A DNA stretch of 64,000 nucleotides. Source: Arctopsyche grandis (lineage: Eukaryota; Arthropoda; Insecta; Trichoptera; Hydropsychidae). Within the stretch, counting starts at the first letter, position 1; each line of letters opens with the position of its first letter. The stretch covers positions 24,069,206 to 24,133,205 of the forward strand of contig NC_135360.1 in assembly GCF_051622035.1 (NCBI RefSeq), read 5' to 3'. Made by a program: the position numbers and the translations under genes. Under the pieces are notes generated by a model. It was not told the DNA's origin, did not search any database, and saw nothing but the letters and a program-made list of their open reading frames with translations. This document shows, in pieces, positions 48,201 through 60,086 of this stretch.

Positions 48201-50428
48201 AATGCCAGTCGTGGTGGTCATCACGGCTTCGATCAAGCTTGGCAGTTTAGAAGTACGATTGACCCTGAAGAATTATTTAGAAAGATTTTTGGCGAGGCTG
48301 GCTTCAGAGGTCAACCAACTTATGATGATTTTGCAGAGTCTTCTTTCGGTTTTGGCGCTGCTCAAGAAGTAAGTCCTAAATTCACCAACAATTTTAGAAA
48401 CCTGTATTTTTTTGCTCTAATATTAAGTTTTGTTATAGACTATAATGAACTTGCGATTTACTGAAGCAGCGAGGGGCGTTAATAAAGACATAAAGGTTAA
48501 TGTAGTCGATACATGTCCGAAATGTCGCGGCTCAAGATGTGAATTGGGAACTAAACCTGTCAGGTGTACTCATTGTAACGGTACAGGAATGGAAACAATA
48601 ACCACAGGTAAAATTTTCGTTATGCAAATCTTTATATGTATTTGCATTGACTTGGATGCAGTTCATAGTTTATTGATGTATTTCAGGGCCATTCGTGATG
48701 CGATCTTCGTGTAGATTCTGTCATGGTACTCGAATTTTTATCAAATTCCCATGTCTAGAATGTGAAGGCAAGGGTCAAGCTGTAAGTGATGATTCTATAT
48801 TCATTTCTATATGTGGATGATAGCGCACGTAATAGTATTTTATTAAAATAACAGGTTCAGAAAAAAACTGTAACAGTCCCCGTGCCGGCCGGTGTTGAAG
48901 ATGGACAGACTGTACGCATGGCAGTTGGAAATAAAGAAATTTTCATTACATTTAGAGTTGAAAAATCCAACTACTTTCAAAGAGACGGCCCTGACGTTCA
49001 CACCGATTGTACTGTAAGTATATATATATTACGATTATTAAAATTCCAATTGAATACAACATATTTTAATGGTAAATTTATTATTATTTTAGGTCTCGGT
49101 AGCCCAAGTGATGCTCGGAGGAGCTGTTAGAATACAAGGAATATATGAAGACCATACTATTCAAGTTTGTACAGCTAATAATGATCAATGGCGGATGATT
49201 GAACTCACTCTTATCTCCATTGCACAGATTTAGTGTGTGTGTGTGTGTGTGTGTGAAGGAAGAGTTCCACTCTCTGCCACTGTTAATGATAATTACTGAT
49301 ATATATTTAATGTAAAATCACAGGATCTCGAGAGTTTTTCATGTAAATCCTAGCATTTGAAATAGTGAAGTGGAGAAAATCCGAAGATTACTTGTAAACA
49401 CTTCCATTTAGGATTTTTAACAAATCATTTTGAAACAGTTGCTAGTTCGTTTTGTTTGATTGTGCTTTTAAAGTGAATGTGTTTTATTTTTAATTATTCT
49501 TTGAGCGTGTAAATTTTAAAATATTCAGACGATCATATATCTTGCATAATTTTAATTTTTCAATTGAAATTCAATTTTTGTACGATATATGTGTGTTGTA
49601 ATGGGTCAATATTTTTAATTATTTAAATGATGGCGTATATAAGTATTTCTCAAATGATAAATGCTAGGATTTACTAAATTTTGATATATAATTGCAACAA
49701 CTTTTTAATTTATTTAAATTTTTACTGTTAATTTCTTTATTAAGAGACTTCTGATGTGTATTCTACTTGTATTGAATTCACTGTTTATTTGCTATAACAA
49801 AATATTAATATATTCATAGATTCAACCTGGAACTTCATCACATGCTGTCGTTCGATTATCCGACAAGGGTATGAAGAAAGTCAATATGCATGGACACGGT
49901 GATCATTACGTGCATATTAAAATAGCAGTTCCAAAATCGTTGTCAAAAAAGCAGAAGGCACTGATTCAAGCGTATGCGGAGATAGAAGATGATACACCTG
50001 GACAAATTTATGGAGTTGCATACGATAGAGATGGTAAGAAAATTCCAAAAACTTCTGAAAATGAACCTTTAAAAACGGAACAAAAGGAAAGTGAGAGTTC
50101 AAAAAAAAAATTCACTGAAAATGTGGCTTATGTAAACAGGGATAATACCGATGATCCGTTTGGGAGAAAAGATAGACCAGAATTTATCAACAACATTTCA
50201 AATATGTATGAATCCGACCCGCGACTATTTGCTGTAGGTTTTTTTGGTATAGTTATGTTTGCGTATCTGCTTTGGAACATAGATAATTTCATGGATATCA
50301 ATCCAAGTTCAGGTCAAGAAAGAATGTCAGGTTATACTTTCTTTATAAAACCCGAAGGGGCTTTTGAAGAAATGCCCACTTTAGAAAAATGGAAAAATGC
50401 GAAGTATGGAAATTCAAAAGACGCCTAA
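45253..50428 (+). CDS. DNAJA3 / l(2)tid homologue: Mitochondrial DnaJ homologue Tid1, membrane-tail isoform
   Basis: Exons 45253-45418, 47841-48055, 48129-48368, 48439-48607, 48687-48781, 48855-49013, 49093-49164 and 49820-50428: 1725 nt, 574 residues. Exon 1 is Ala/Arg-rich without acids early on, a typical mitochondrial presequence, and joins exon 2 in phase across a GTTAGT donor. J domain at about 77-140 with HPD at 105-107; Gly/Phe linker; Cys-rich zinc domain ([33 protein letters not shown]); C-terminal substrate domains ([27 protein letters not shown]). It is a co-chaperone of mitochondrial Hsp70. This form adds a Lys/Glu linker and a hydrophobic segment (about 507-527, [17 protein letters not shown]), unexpected for a soluble Tid1. 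An in-frame ATG at 45196 is possible, but the 45253 start gives the better presequence. Exon 7 ends at a weak GTTTGT donor. Confidence 0.93.
46759..46892. repeat. Inverted-repeat element in Tid1 intron 1
   Basis: AGATCTTGTC ... ACTGAGGGGTGCGGGG and GCTAGTTAAACCCC on the left pair with matching reverse complements on the right. Arms of about 60 bp with small differences surround an A-rich loop. Probably a MITE; the target duplication is not clear. Confidence 0.55.
47159..47342. mobile_element. CATAGAAGTAGAAT-family MITE, copy 2 (184 bp)
   Basis: CATAGAAGTAGAAT to ATTCTACTTCTATG, perfect 14-bp inverted ends. Flanks CTTATCAT and TTTATCAT agree at 7 of 8. It shares its body with the copies at 15301 and 53108. 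Confidence 0.8.
47379..47546. mobile_element. Short non-autonomous hAT element sharing ends with the intact hAT
   Basis: Left CAGTGGCGTGCGGTAAAA; right TTTCACCGCATGCCACTG. The first 14 bases equal the right terminus of the intact element at 41648-44540. Flanks are AT-rich and only partly matched. The interior carries part of the fold-back sequence of 20576-20919; its other arm continues at 47562-47690. Confidence 0.7.
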
Positions 50429-51540
50429 CTTCAGACTATAGTTTTTAGCATGTGTATACATGCATTTTAATTATATAGCATAGAATCAATATAAAGTTTT
50501 AAATGCCGACATTTCATGTAAATGTATAAAGACAATGTTTTCTTAACAGTTTAAGGTCAACAACTTTAATTCGAAATGTTTTTTACCATATTAAATATTT
50601 ATATTGTCCTGTCAGTATAAAACAACAAATCTTGATGAATTGTTTCAAAGAAAAGTGTACGATATTGCAATGTAAAATCAATAAGAGGCTTATAAAAATA
50701 TATAAGGCGTTGTAAATTTGTCTAATATAAAATATTATTATTTACATACCAGTTTTACCTGTAATCCTACCATTTTGCAGTGCATTTAATTTATTTCTAT
50801 TTGTATATACGTATATATATATATATATTTATGAAATCAAATTGTTTGTATAAAATACGTTTTGAATATATACTTAGATTTAAAATGAAAATTTGTTTTA
50901 TTTTTTCCACATAAATAATATTTCGTATTAGTCATATTATATTGTTACATAGATGAATAATAAAAAATCAGTAATCATATTTATAGTGTTCAGTAGGATT
51001 ACGGGTAATATAAGTTAATGTGTATGTATAAATTTTAATATGCAAAAAAGGGGATGTAACATATTAAATAAATTCTTCTAGATTTTATCAACTGAATTAA
51101 TAAAAATTTACGAGATTACAAAATTTTTTAGAGAAAATTACAATACTTTATACAATTTACAAGTCTATATAATATGGTAGCCAGGATAGCTCCGAATTTC
51201 CGAACTACGCCTAGTATTACTTGGATGGATGAAATTTCAGAAAAAAACTTTCATGCAGTTTTGCTTTTTGCTATATTTATTACGTATGTATTTTGAAAAC
51301 TGAAATTACGTAGTAGATAAAAACACTGTACGGGGTTGAAAATTATAAAGTAACCCTTCAAAAGGCTCTGACTCCTTTCAAAACCCGTCTACGGTCTAAA
51401 TTAGGGTTCCTTGAAATAGTACACCAAATTAAGTGGTTCTTAGTTAAAAACTAAGCGATAAGTACATATATTTATAAACATTAAATTATATATTATATGT
51501 ATGTAAATTATATATACATGTATAATATGATTAACTAAAA
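50429..51540 (+). other. 3' UTR of the Tid1 membrane isoform / intron of the alternative isoform
   Basis: AT-rich, no ORF of note. Several AATAAA-like words (about 50940-51070). It lies between the two alternative 3' ends. Confidence 0.5.
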
Positions 51541-51559
51541 ATAAATTTAATTTTTATAG

Positions 51560-51753
51560 GTGGGAAAGTTTCTATTGCAGAGCCGCATGAAATAGTCGAT
51601 GCTATTAAAGAAGTTTTAAAAGATAAAAAGTCTTTACCCGAAGATGCCCATGCGAAAGTTTCTAGTGAAAATGCTAATGTAGATTCATCAAAAAGTGAAA
51701 AATCAGATAAACCAGAATTCAACGAATTGAGAAAAAAAAAAAAGAATGTTTGA
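51560..51753 (+). CDS. DNAJA3 / l(2)tid homologue: Alternative last exon of Tid1 (lysine-rich tail)
   Basis: Exon 8 contains an internal donor (GATG|GTAAGA, after 50033). A TTTTTATAG acceptor at 51559 opens GT GGG AAA GTT in the right phase, giving GGKVSIAEPHEIVDAIKEV, an acidic/Ser stretch and a final LRKKKKNV before TGA at 51751-51753. The full isoform is 1524 nt, 507 residues. It replaces the hydrophobic tail with a soluble charged one, closer to the short charged tails of other animal Tid1 proteins. The sequence is open and coding-like, but use of this exon is inferred. Confidence 0.75.
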
Positions 51754-52321
51754 GCTTTCCATTCAACAAAATCAACAACTTAATCGAATAAATAGTTTAT
51801 TTATGAACAATTAAATCCATCTAGTTACTTTTACACATACGTATTTGATAGCTGTAGTACTGAGTTTCATACCACACAATAAATATTCGCTTTACTGGTT
51901 TACATATGGTAAGCTTTAAATATTCCAAGTGATGACGATTGGATGTTTAATTTTATTTTAAAATTTTCTACGTATATTATACATATATATGTGCTGATGT
52001 AGGATGATTTTCAGACAAACATTTGCATTCGTCTAACAGTGCAGTGAAAAATTTACAATAAGAAAATTTTCTATTTCTGATAATGCAGTAAGTTATTGAA
52101 TAATAAGCATGCCTATTGGAGGAGTTGAATATCCATTGAAGCTTTTTATATACACAAATATTTTACAATGTTGTAATAATTGAATAAGTTGTTCATAGAT
52201 AAAGTATGTATGTAGGGGATGTTATGTATCAGTAATTAAAAATAAAATACATAATTATTATGACAATTTACTTGTTTTTAAGACATGCGTTTTATTATCA
52301 AATTATTCCAATACATAAATA

Positions 52322-54160
52322 TTATGAGATAATGTTACCTTTTGAAGCTTGGCATAATTTTGCTAATAAGCCTGACATTTGCAACAATGAGTTCAGTCCC
52401 TCGATGATTTTCATATGTGCAAAACCGATTTCTTTTATGAAAACCAACTTGAGTGTTTCGTCAATGTTCAAATTTTTACACACCCTAAATATGTTTCCGA
52501 TTATATCTTCAGCTGCATATCCCAACTTCCAAAGTTTAGACATGACCTAAAATAGAATGCAATCAAGTTTTCATTTGATAATTCTCGCTTATTCTAAAAG
52601 TCAAATCGAATTGCTTTAAAAGAACACTTACTTTATAAGCGCTGTGAATATCACCTTTGGTGCAATATTCTAACATATCTTTGACTAGCAACGGATGCGG
52701 TTCATCACAAACTTTAAAAACGTTTTCGCCATTGACATGTCCAAAACCGTTGGCAGTGGATTGTAAATTATTGAGAGCCTGTCGCAAATCTCCTTGAGAT
52801 GTAAATACAATAGCTTCCAAGCCATCTTCTGAATAGGTTAGGTCTTCTTTTTGGCAGACTTCAATAATCTAAACGATAAAATTCATGATGAGATTCAATT
52901 TGGTGTGAAAGTATGATCTAAGCTAGGGCTGCCATAATTGTTGAGATCTACTATCAACAAGAACTACTGTTGAGAACTACTATCAACAAACTTGCAGTTC
53001 TATTTCAATATTCTTAGATCCCGAGCTATTTAGACTATCCTAGAGAAAGGAAGTGTGAGGTAAAGTGGATGGATAAACAAATGTGTGATGACAGTTTTAG
53101 CACCCACCATAGAAGTAGAATAGTCATTGTTAACAAAAGTATCGTCTAACAGCGAGCCATCGAAGAGAGAGACAAAGTTTAGCAAACAATGAACAAACTC
53201 TGCCACACAGAGTTTTTGTAGCAACATTTTTGGAGGCTGAGAGCGATTCTATGCATTCTACTTCTATGGCACCCACAGATTTTGAAGCCTGGGATCGTCG
53301 CTCTCTTCACACACCTCTATGCATACGATTAAGTAATTGCAAGTCACCCGGTGAATAGGTCGAGGATAGGATTAGTTCTTGGCCCCTTGTCGCCCTTACA
53401 CCTTTCATTCTCACATTTAACTGTTTTTCTTTCGTTGTTTTTGTCTAACTGACTGCTATATACATATAAAACCAGGTGACTCATGGACCAGGACACGGGG
53501 ACATGTCCCGGTTTACCGGGAAGTATGGCAACCCTAATCTAAGCATATGTATATGTATGTACTTTTGCTAATATCTGTGCATCGGTAAGTTTTGAGAAGC
53601 GGATTAAAGCACAGCGTGATTGTATGGGTTCGATAATCTTTTCACTATTGTTGCAAGCGAGGGCGAAACGAGTGGTGTTGCTGAATAACTCCATGGTTCT
53701 GCGCAATGCTTGTTGTGCTCCTTCAGTCATGCTGTCGGCTTCGTCTAAAATGATCATTTTATGCCTTCCAGGTGGGAGTGTTACCTGCATTCAAATAAAA
53801 CGATATATACATATGCACATGTTCCAAACAAAAAATACAGCTTTGTAAAAATATACTGACTTTCTGTTGGGCGAACATTTTGATTTTGTTTCTGACGACG
53901 TCAATGCCACGTTCATTCGAAGCATTCAACTCGAGTAGGGCTAGTTTGTAGTTGTCTTGTAGTAATTGGCGAGCCAGACAATGCAGTGCACTGGTTTTTC
54001 CGACCCCTGGTGGACCAGACAACAGTAGATGAGGTGCGCCACCGCCATCGGCTAAAGCTGATAAGCGCGACACCGCAGCTTCATGGCCAACTACTTCACT
54101 CAATACTTGAGGACGATGCTTTTCAGCCCAAGGCACACCACTGCAACGCGCTGCACTCAT
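52322..54160 (-). CDS. RFC2 (Drosophila RfC4) homologue: Replication factor C subunit 2 (RFC40; Drosophila RfC4 type)
   Basis: Exons 53861-54160, 53563-53784, 52632-52868 and 52322-52546 give 984 nt, 327 residues. AAA+ clamp-loader motifs in order: [10 protein letters not shown] box, Walker A GPPGVGKT (49-56), [19 protein letters not shown], Walker B DEAD (114-117), sensor 1 [13 protein letters not shown] motif (156-158), then [14 protein letters not shown] (sensor 2) and the collar domain ([39 protein letters not shown]). It loads PCNA onto primed DNA as part of the RFC pentamer. Start at the second ATG of the ORF (MSAARCSG); the upstream in-frame Met adds 11 residues absent from the family's usual start. 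Intron 2 carries a MITE. Confidence 0.95.
53108..53268. mobile_element. CATAGAAGTAGAAT-family MITE, copy 3 (161 bp) in RFC2 intron 2
   Basis: Perfect ends CATAGAAGTAGAAT/ATTCTACTTCTATG and a perfect 8-bp duplication GCACCCAC (53100-53107 and 53269-53276). Relative to copy 2 the body is in the opposite orientation and about 23 bp shorter. Confidence 0.85.
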
Positions 54161-54407
54161 TTTATATTCGGTGCACAACTTCACTCTGCTCAAACGAACT
54201 CCAGCTGTATACCTGTTCGCGCCAAATTAAACGTCATCGAAATGCGTTTGACGAGTGTTGCCATGCTGCACTGAGCTGTGTGCATGGCTACAAAACAAAA
54301 TTAAGTTTAATATTTTTTCTCTAACCATTTGATCCCGGTTAGTTCATTCCTATATAAATGTAGGCGGGGGTAGGTAGTGTTGACCGTATCCCAGCCTAAC
54401 GAAACAC

Positions 54408-54960
54408 TGTTGTGTTTGTTTGAATAATTTATTTTTATTATGTAGTTTTGGGTATACAAGTGTATAAAAGATTATGTTGATGAAGCGGGTATATTCTGGA
54501 AGTTCTCGAAGTGGCTGGATTCGGCTGTGTTCTGGAGCGGTTATTCCATGTTGGTTGTCTGCTGCTGTTCGGCTGCTGGAATGCGGTTCGTTCCGTTTGA
54601 TTTGTTAAGGTGGAACATTCTCGAATATGTGGCGTCGTTCCACTCGATTTAGTTTTTATCACCCTTTGTTCCAGTGAGTCTGGATGTTTGTTCAATGGGT
54701 TACAATGTAGTTGTTGTTTGTACAACTGCACTTTAATGGATGCAGGTGTTCTTCGACTTCGCGTCGTTCCGCTTGATTTGTTGGGGTGAAAGTTTCTCGA
54801 CTCGAAGCTTGATGACGTCAATGGTTGAGCGTGGGAAATGTATCCTCCGTCGGAATAGATGTTTCGATTGCGGTAACGAGATTCCTATAGAAACATTGCT
54901 TTGTAAAAGAAACAATTCTATAGGACGGATGATTATGTTTTGACCGTTCCCCGACTTATT
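54408..54960 (-). mobile_element. Putative second-family LTR, reverse orientation
   Basis: Reverse complement ends ...CAAACAAACACAACA and contains AAGCGGAACGACGCGAAG and AACACCTGCATCCATTAA blocks. These match GAGCGGAATGAAACCC and CACACCTGCAGCCATTAT in 55280-55330. No intact ORF; the outer boundary is uncertain. Confidence 0.4.
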
Positions 54961-55199
54961 GAAACTCAGTTGAATATATCAGAGGATATTTATTTATGCT
55001 TAGTATCAGGGCCGCACCTACCATATGTACAAATGTGTAACGCAAACAGGCGGCCGAAAGAAATAAGAGACGAAAAGAAGGTTGAGTTGGTCATCGAAAG
55101 AACAATGTCCTAGATTTAGAATTGGAGGTGTAGGAATCTCGTCATCGTCATCGTCATCGAAACATTCGAGAATATTCCACAACAACAAACCACATTCCT

Positions 55200-56018
55200 T
55201 GCAGAACTCACACACGTAAACAACCCGTGCACTTCTTGGAATCAATCGCCAAATCCTTCGAGAATGATCCACCCTTCACACTCGAGCGGAATGAAACCCA
55301 GACGACGCACACCTGCAGCCATTATATTAAACTCAAGTGGAACGCCCCTACCAGTCGAGCAGAACCAAAACGGTCGAAACACGCCGCCACCATTAAACTA
55401 CATCGAGCGGAACGGCGCCAATCGTTCCAGAAAAGTCCACCCCATCGACAAAAGCAAATTCCTCGCTTACGCATCAACAACCACCACCATCGATCAGGTG
55501 ATTCCAGAAACACTATAAAAGGAGGTACAACCCAAACAACGCCAGTCGACCCACAGCAGCAAGCGTCGACACACAGCAGCAGACCAGTCGACATCCAGCT
55601 CCTGACCAGCCACCACTTCACTACGCGGACTTGGAAGATCAACCAGCCGAACGAGCCAGCAACACACTGCCGTATCCCGAGACCTTCCGAACATAGCCGA
55701 ACAACGAGCCAGCAACACTGCCGTATCCAGCGACTTGCCGAACATAGCCGAACAACGAGCCAGCAACACAATGCCGTATCCAGAGACTTGCTGAACATAG
55801 CCGAATGCCGAGCCAGCGACACTCTACCGTATCCAGAGACTAGCCGAACATAGCCGAATGCCGAGCCAGCAACACTCTACCACATCCAGAGACCTCTGAA
55901 CGACACACGTTTGCCAACAATTAATCATACTTGTGTATACCTTGTTACTACCAAATAAATACCATATCCAACATATAGCTGTATTTAATACCGAACACAG
56001 ACGAACCTGTCTATAACA
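55200..56018 (+). mobile_element. Putative LTR with TATA box and tandem 53-bp units, followed by a primer-binding-like site
   Basis: CACTATAAAAGGAGG (about 55512) is a strong TATA element. AAATAAATACC near 55955 could be the poly(A) signal, and the block ends ...CTATAACA just before TGGCGGACTGGTGG, which resembles a tRNA primer-binding site. Between them about five units of GAGCCAGCAACACT..CCGTATCCAGAGAC repeat every ~50-55 bp (55670-55895). The left edge is not defined. Confidence 0.45.
55670..55895 (+). repeat. Tandem array, ~53-bp unit, about five copies
   Basis: Each unit carries CCGTATCCAGAGACTTGCCG, AACATAGCCGAA and GAGCCAGCAACAC with a few substitutions. The array produces spurious long ORFs on both strands. 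Confidence 0.75.
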
Positions 56019-56785
56019 CATGGCGGACTGGTGGTGAAGAAGACCTTCACAACTAGATTAGTCCCCATAGAGGGTAAAAACACTATATTTTCATGAATGA
56101 ACTTGAAAAGATTCAGTCTCTCTTGTCGCCTGGTCCTGTTCAGAACTAAAAGTTTTGGTTTTCTGGTTAATTTTTATTGTGATTAAAATTTTCAACACTA
56201 TACCCCGAATTAATTATGATTTATACAGATGCTATTAAATTTAAGTGTGCACACAAGGTAGGAAAATTGAATTTTATTTTACTTTGGTAAACGGGTTAAA
56301 TTTTATTTTATTTTGGTATACAGCAAACGGTTATCCTGTTAACAATTCACATTTGACAAGAAATCACCGAACCTTAATTTTAATACTGGTCTATATTTGT
56401 GTGGTTAAGACCATACTCTGCGGTGACAGATGACGCCATTGCAGTTAGTTTGACGTTTGGTTGTTTTGTTCCCTATTCTTGCATTGTATCCCACGGGTAT
56501 TTTCTCAATATATAATTTAATTTTATATCATATTTAATTTCAATTAGGTATATAAAGTGTATTAGTTCGAATGTTCACCTCGGTAGTAGCTGTATTTGAA
56601 GTATGAATCATCAATGGAAAATGTCGTATTATCTCAATGTCAATTACCTTTAGATCGTTTTGTTATTTTCAAGTATTTTTTTTTGACCAAGCATTTTAAG
56701 GATTTTAAAGTTTTCAATGGTTTTAATCGACCTCGTAATAATTTGTATTATTTACACATGATAATTTTTCAGATAACGTATCAAA

Positions 56786-57793
56786 ATGGAGTGGTTATTT
56801 GGACGCCGTTTGACCCCAGATGAGATGCTCAGAAACAATCAAAGAGCTCTAAATAAAGCAATGAGGGACTTAGATAGAGAAAAAATGAAAATGGAGCAGC
56901 AAGAAAAAAAAGTTATAGCTGATATTAAGAAATTAGCTAAGGAGGGCCAAATGGTAATAAAAACTAGACGTTATATTGATTGTGTCGTCTTGTTTTGAAA
57001 ATTAATCTTATTTCTTTATTTCCAATACTTAGGATGCCGTCAAAATAATGGCTAAGGATCTCGTTAGAACTAGGAAATACATTCGTAAATTCATGTTAAT
57101 GAAAGCAAATATTCAAGCAGTATCTTTAAAAATTCAAACTCTCAAATCTCAAAATACAATGGCCGTTGCGATGAAAGGAGTCACACGTGCAATGCAAAAC
57201 ATGAATAAGCAATTAAATTTACCACAAATCCAAAAAATACTACACGTAATTCTTTCATATTCCTTTTATCTGTTTTAGTCGCAAAGTTTTGCTATTTTTT
57301 TTATTATTGTGTTATGTTTTTGGTTAGGAATTTGAAAAACAATCTGAAATAATGGATATGAAGGAAGAAATGATGAACGACGCTATCGACGATGCAATGG
57401 AAGACGACGACGAAGAAGAAGAAAGGTATATCTAAATTGCTTAGAATTTTTAAAGAATCAATGTCATTCAAACAAAACGTTTTACTATATTTGATTTTTA
57501 TTTCTTCAGTGATGCTGTTGTAACACAGATATTGGATGAGCTGGGCCTACAATTAAACGATCAGCTTTCTGGACTTCCTCAAGCAAGCGGAGCTTTAAAA
57601 ATACCAGGTAATTTTTGTAACACTCACAATTTCTATGTCCAATACATTTAATGTGAAAACTTCATTTTTATTTTTAATAGGTGCAAAGCAACCTGCTCAG
57701 CCGTCGGCTGCAATGGCCGCAGGTGGCGGAGGAATGGAAAATGATGCAGATGCTGATTTACAAGCAAGGCTTGATAATCTGCGAAGAGAATAG
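56786..57793 (+). CDS. CHMP2A (Vps2) homologue: Charged multivesicular body protein 2a (ESCRT-III, Vps2)
   Basis: Exons 56786-56953, 57033-57245, 57328-57425, 57510-57607 and 57681-57793 give 690 nt, 229 residues, the usual family length. It opens MEWLFGRRLTPDEMLRNNQ, the conserved Vps2 start. A basic N-terminal half with alpha1-alpha2 hairpin (RALNKAMRDLDREKMKMEQQ, RKYIRKFMLMKANIQAVSL) follows, then an acidic half (MEDDDEEEE) and the C-terminal MIT-interacting motif DLQARLDNLRRE at 218-229. It polymerises on membranes with CHMP3/CHMP4 and recruits Vps4 for scission in multivesicular body formation and cytokinesis. All introns are short (72-85 nt). It is head-to-head with RFC2, but 2.6 kb of LTR-like DNA lies between them. 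Confidence 0.96.
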
Positions 57794-58130
57794 TTCCATT
57801 TGTGTACTTAAATGCAACTTTATATATTGTGCTTTTATATCTTCATTTGTCATTTATTTATTACTTTTGAAATTCACTATTAATACGTTTTGCTATATGA
57901 AAATTTATTGTTAAATAATTTTTATGTGTACTCTGTAGCATTATATTGCTACTCACAAGTTATTATGAAAGATTTACAAAATCTTGGTAATAAAAATATT
58001 TTTAGACACGTTTGTTTATTATATGATGTTGTCCAAAGAAATCATCACCCACTCTCGAAGTCTGTTTTTGTTTGTTTAAATTTTTACATATGTACATGAA
58101 TGGACGAATGGATTTATATGTACATATGTA

Positions 58131-58569
58131 TGTTGCAGTTGAAGTGTATTTGCAATTGTAATATATTCCAACTGGCGTTTTAGGTCATTCATATTCGCAT
58201 ACAATTCAACTAGTAAATTATATCTCTACAAGCGCAAATACATACACTTTCAACAATTTGCGCCAGTTGTAATATAACAGTTGAGTTTTGACAGCTCTGA
58301 TTTGATTACGAATGCTTTAAACTCAATAATGCGTTAATATTTGCTAGGTTTTACGAATAAAGGTAATGAATACTGTATCACGATAACTCTAAGAACGTGT
58401 TCAAAATGAACTTTATTTTTAGTTTTAATATATTTTGACTATTCGGAATATAAGTCCCCATATGAATCTTCTTAAGTGGGTTAGACGGAATATATTCCAA
58501 ATAGTCAAAATATACCTCAACTACATATAATGGCAGTTGGTACCTGGAATATACACTTCAACTGTAACA
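58131..58569. mobile_element. TA-flanked inverted-repeat element (TGTTGCAGTTGAAGTGTAT family)
   Basis: TGTTGCAGTTGAAGTGTAT at the left, ATACACTTCAACTGTAACA at the right: 18 of 19 complementary, with TA on both sides. It contains ATATTCCAA/TTGGAATAT words in both orientations. The ends resemble those at 476 and 20041 (TGTTACAGT), so a related transposase is possible. Confidence 0.65.
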
Positions 58570-58571
58570 TA

Positions 58572-60086
58572 TGTATATACATACATATATGAAGGGAATG
58601 CATAATGTGAAAAAATATCGCATTTTCTTGTAAATAACAAAAACTACGTGAGATTTCTATTATTTAATTATATTCACATAAAAAAATAATTTTAATATAA
58701 AACCATGAAATATATAGGTATTTCACTTAATAAAGAAAAATATAGATAGATTTTAACGTCTCAACAATCATTGGACAACAATAATTATGTAAATATAAGT
58801 AAAAAATTGACAAAAATAAAATAAAATATACATTATACAAATGTATAATTTTTTTCAATTATTAAATACGATGAGTAAAATTTGACAAAGAAAAATTTTT
58901 ATATATCTCAACTATAAAAACTATACTTTTTTTCTTACCCAGCATGGGGGGGCGTAGATCACTTGATAATGTCATAAATATGGATATGACGTACACATTT
59001 ATAATATATATTTGATAGAAGGTAATTAGCTTTTTTACCTAAAATACACCAACACCAGTAAAAAGACTAAGTTTCTTCAATAAACATAGTCGTAAAAAAC
59101 TATATATAGTCACATCGAAGTCAAATTTTACAAAATTTAAAACCAAACACGGTTGCTAGGAACTACAATTTTTTAATACCTCAGAAATTAACCATTCTTC
59201 ATATGTAACAAAAAAGTACAACTGAAAGTGAAGACACTATTTTTAATTCAACTTAAATATATTATATGTAATGCATTGATTACAACTGATCAAACAGAAA
59301 CAGGTTTCCAATATATGGATATAAAGTAGAAAATACATTACTGGGACGAAACGAAAGTTTGCAGACAATTTTCTAATTAGAGAGTCACGACATTATACAT
59401 ATATGTACGCATACGTATTTAAAAAAAAAACATCGTTAAAACTTTGATCACAAATATGCATATGCTTTCAAATGCATATTAAATTTAAAGCTAAATCACC
59501 TAGAAATACACATATACGCATATTTCATTTACCTACATATAAAATAAGTAGTTTCAATATAATATTCCAAGTGTGTTTAACACTAATAATGTACCATAAA
59601 ACATAATAAAAAATAATTATCAAAGTACTATCACCTATACATTTATGTATGTATGTAAATTTATTGATATTATATGTAAAGAACACTTATTACAATATAT
59701 TGATTATATTAATATATCCGTTTTATCACTTGTACCCTGGGCGGGCGTTGAGTAGTGTCGCTTTTAGTGACTAAATAATGATTTTATAGTGCCATTTTTA
59801 AAACACTCAAGATTCCCGATAAAGTACTATTACAAAGTAGCAGTGACCGGGTTATAAGAACCTTAAAGGCATGCCTCGGGCATTTCAAACATATTTAAAT
59901 GAAACTATGTAGTTTCGGTGCAACACTAGTACGAACAGCAACCCAGGCGTCAGCCACGATTGTTCGCTCTCACTATAACCCTATGTGTATACGCGCACGT
60001 ATATTATTGCAAATAACTACCGACGATAAAGTGTAAAATGTTTTTCTATTTTTTTTTTGTTGATTTTCTTATGATTATACATATTT
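58572..60086. other. Intergenic / 3' flank of the TMEM86 gene
   Basis: AT-rich with poly(A/T) runs. The 3' UTR of the minus-strand TMEM86 gene should occupy the right part. Nothing else recognised. Confidence 0.4.

Noticed and set aside
49165-49233. Read-through of Tid1 exon 7 to the stop at 49231-49233
   Set aside because: It would end the protein in the middle of the substrate domain; splicing at 49164 to 49820 restores the family sequence with exact spacing before PGTSSH.
55227-55853. 208-codon ORF and a 166-codon ORF on the other strand
   Set aside because: Both arise from the tandem 53-bp array and LTR-like DNA; no domain, and the array keeps several frames open.
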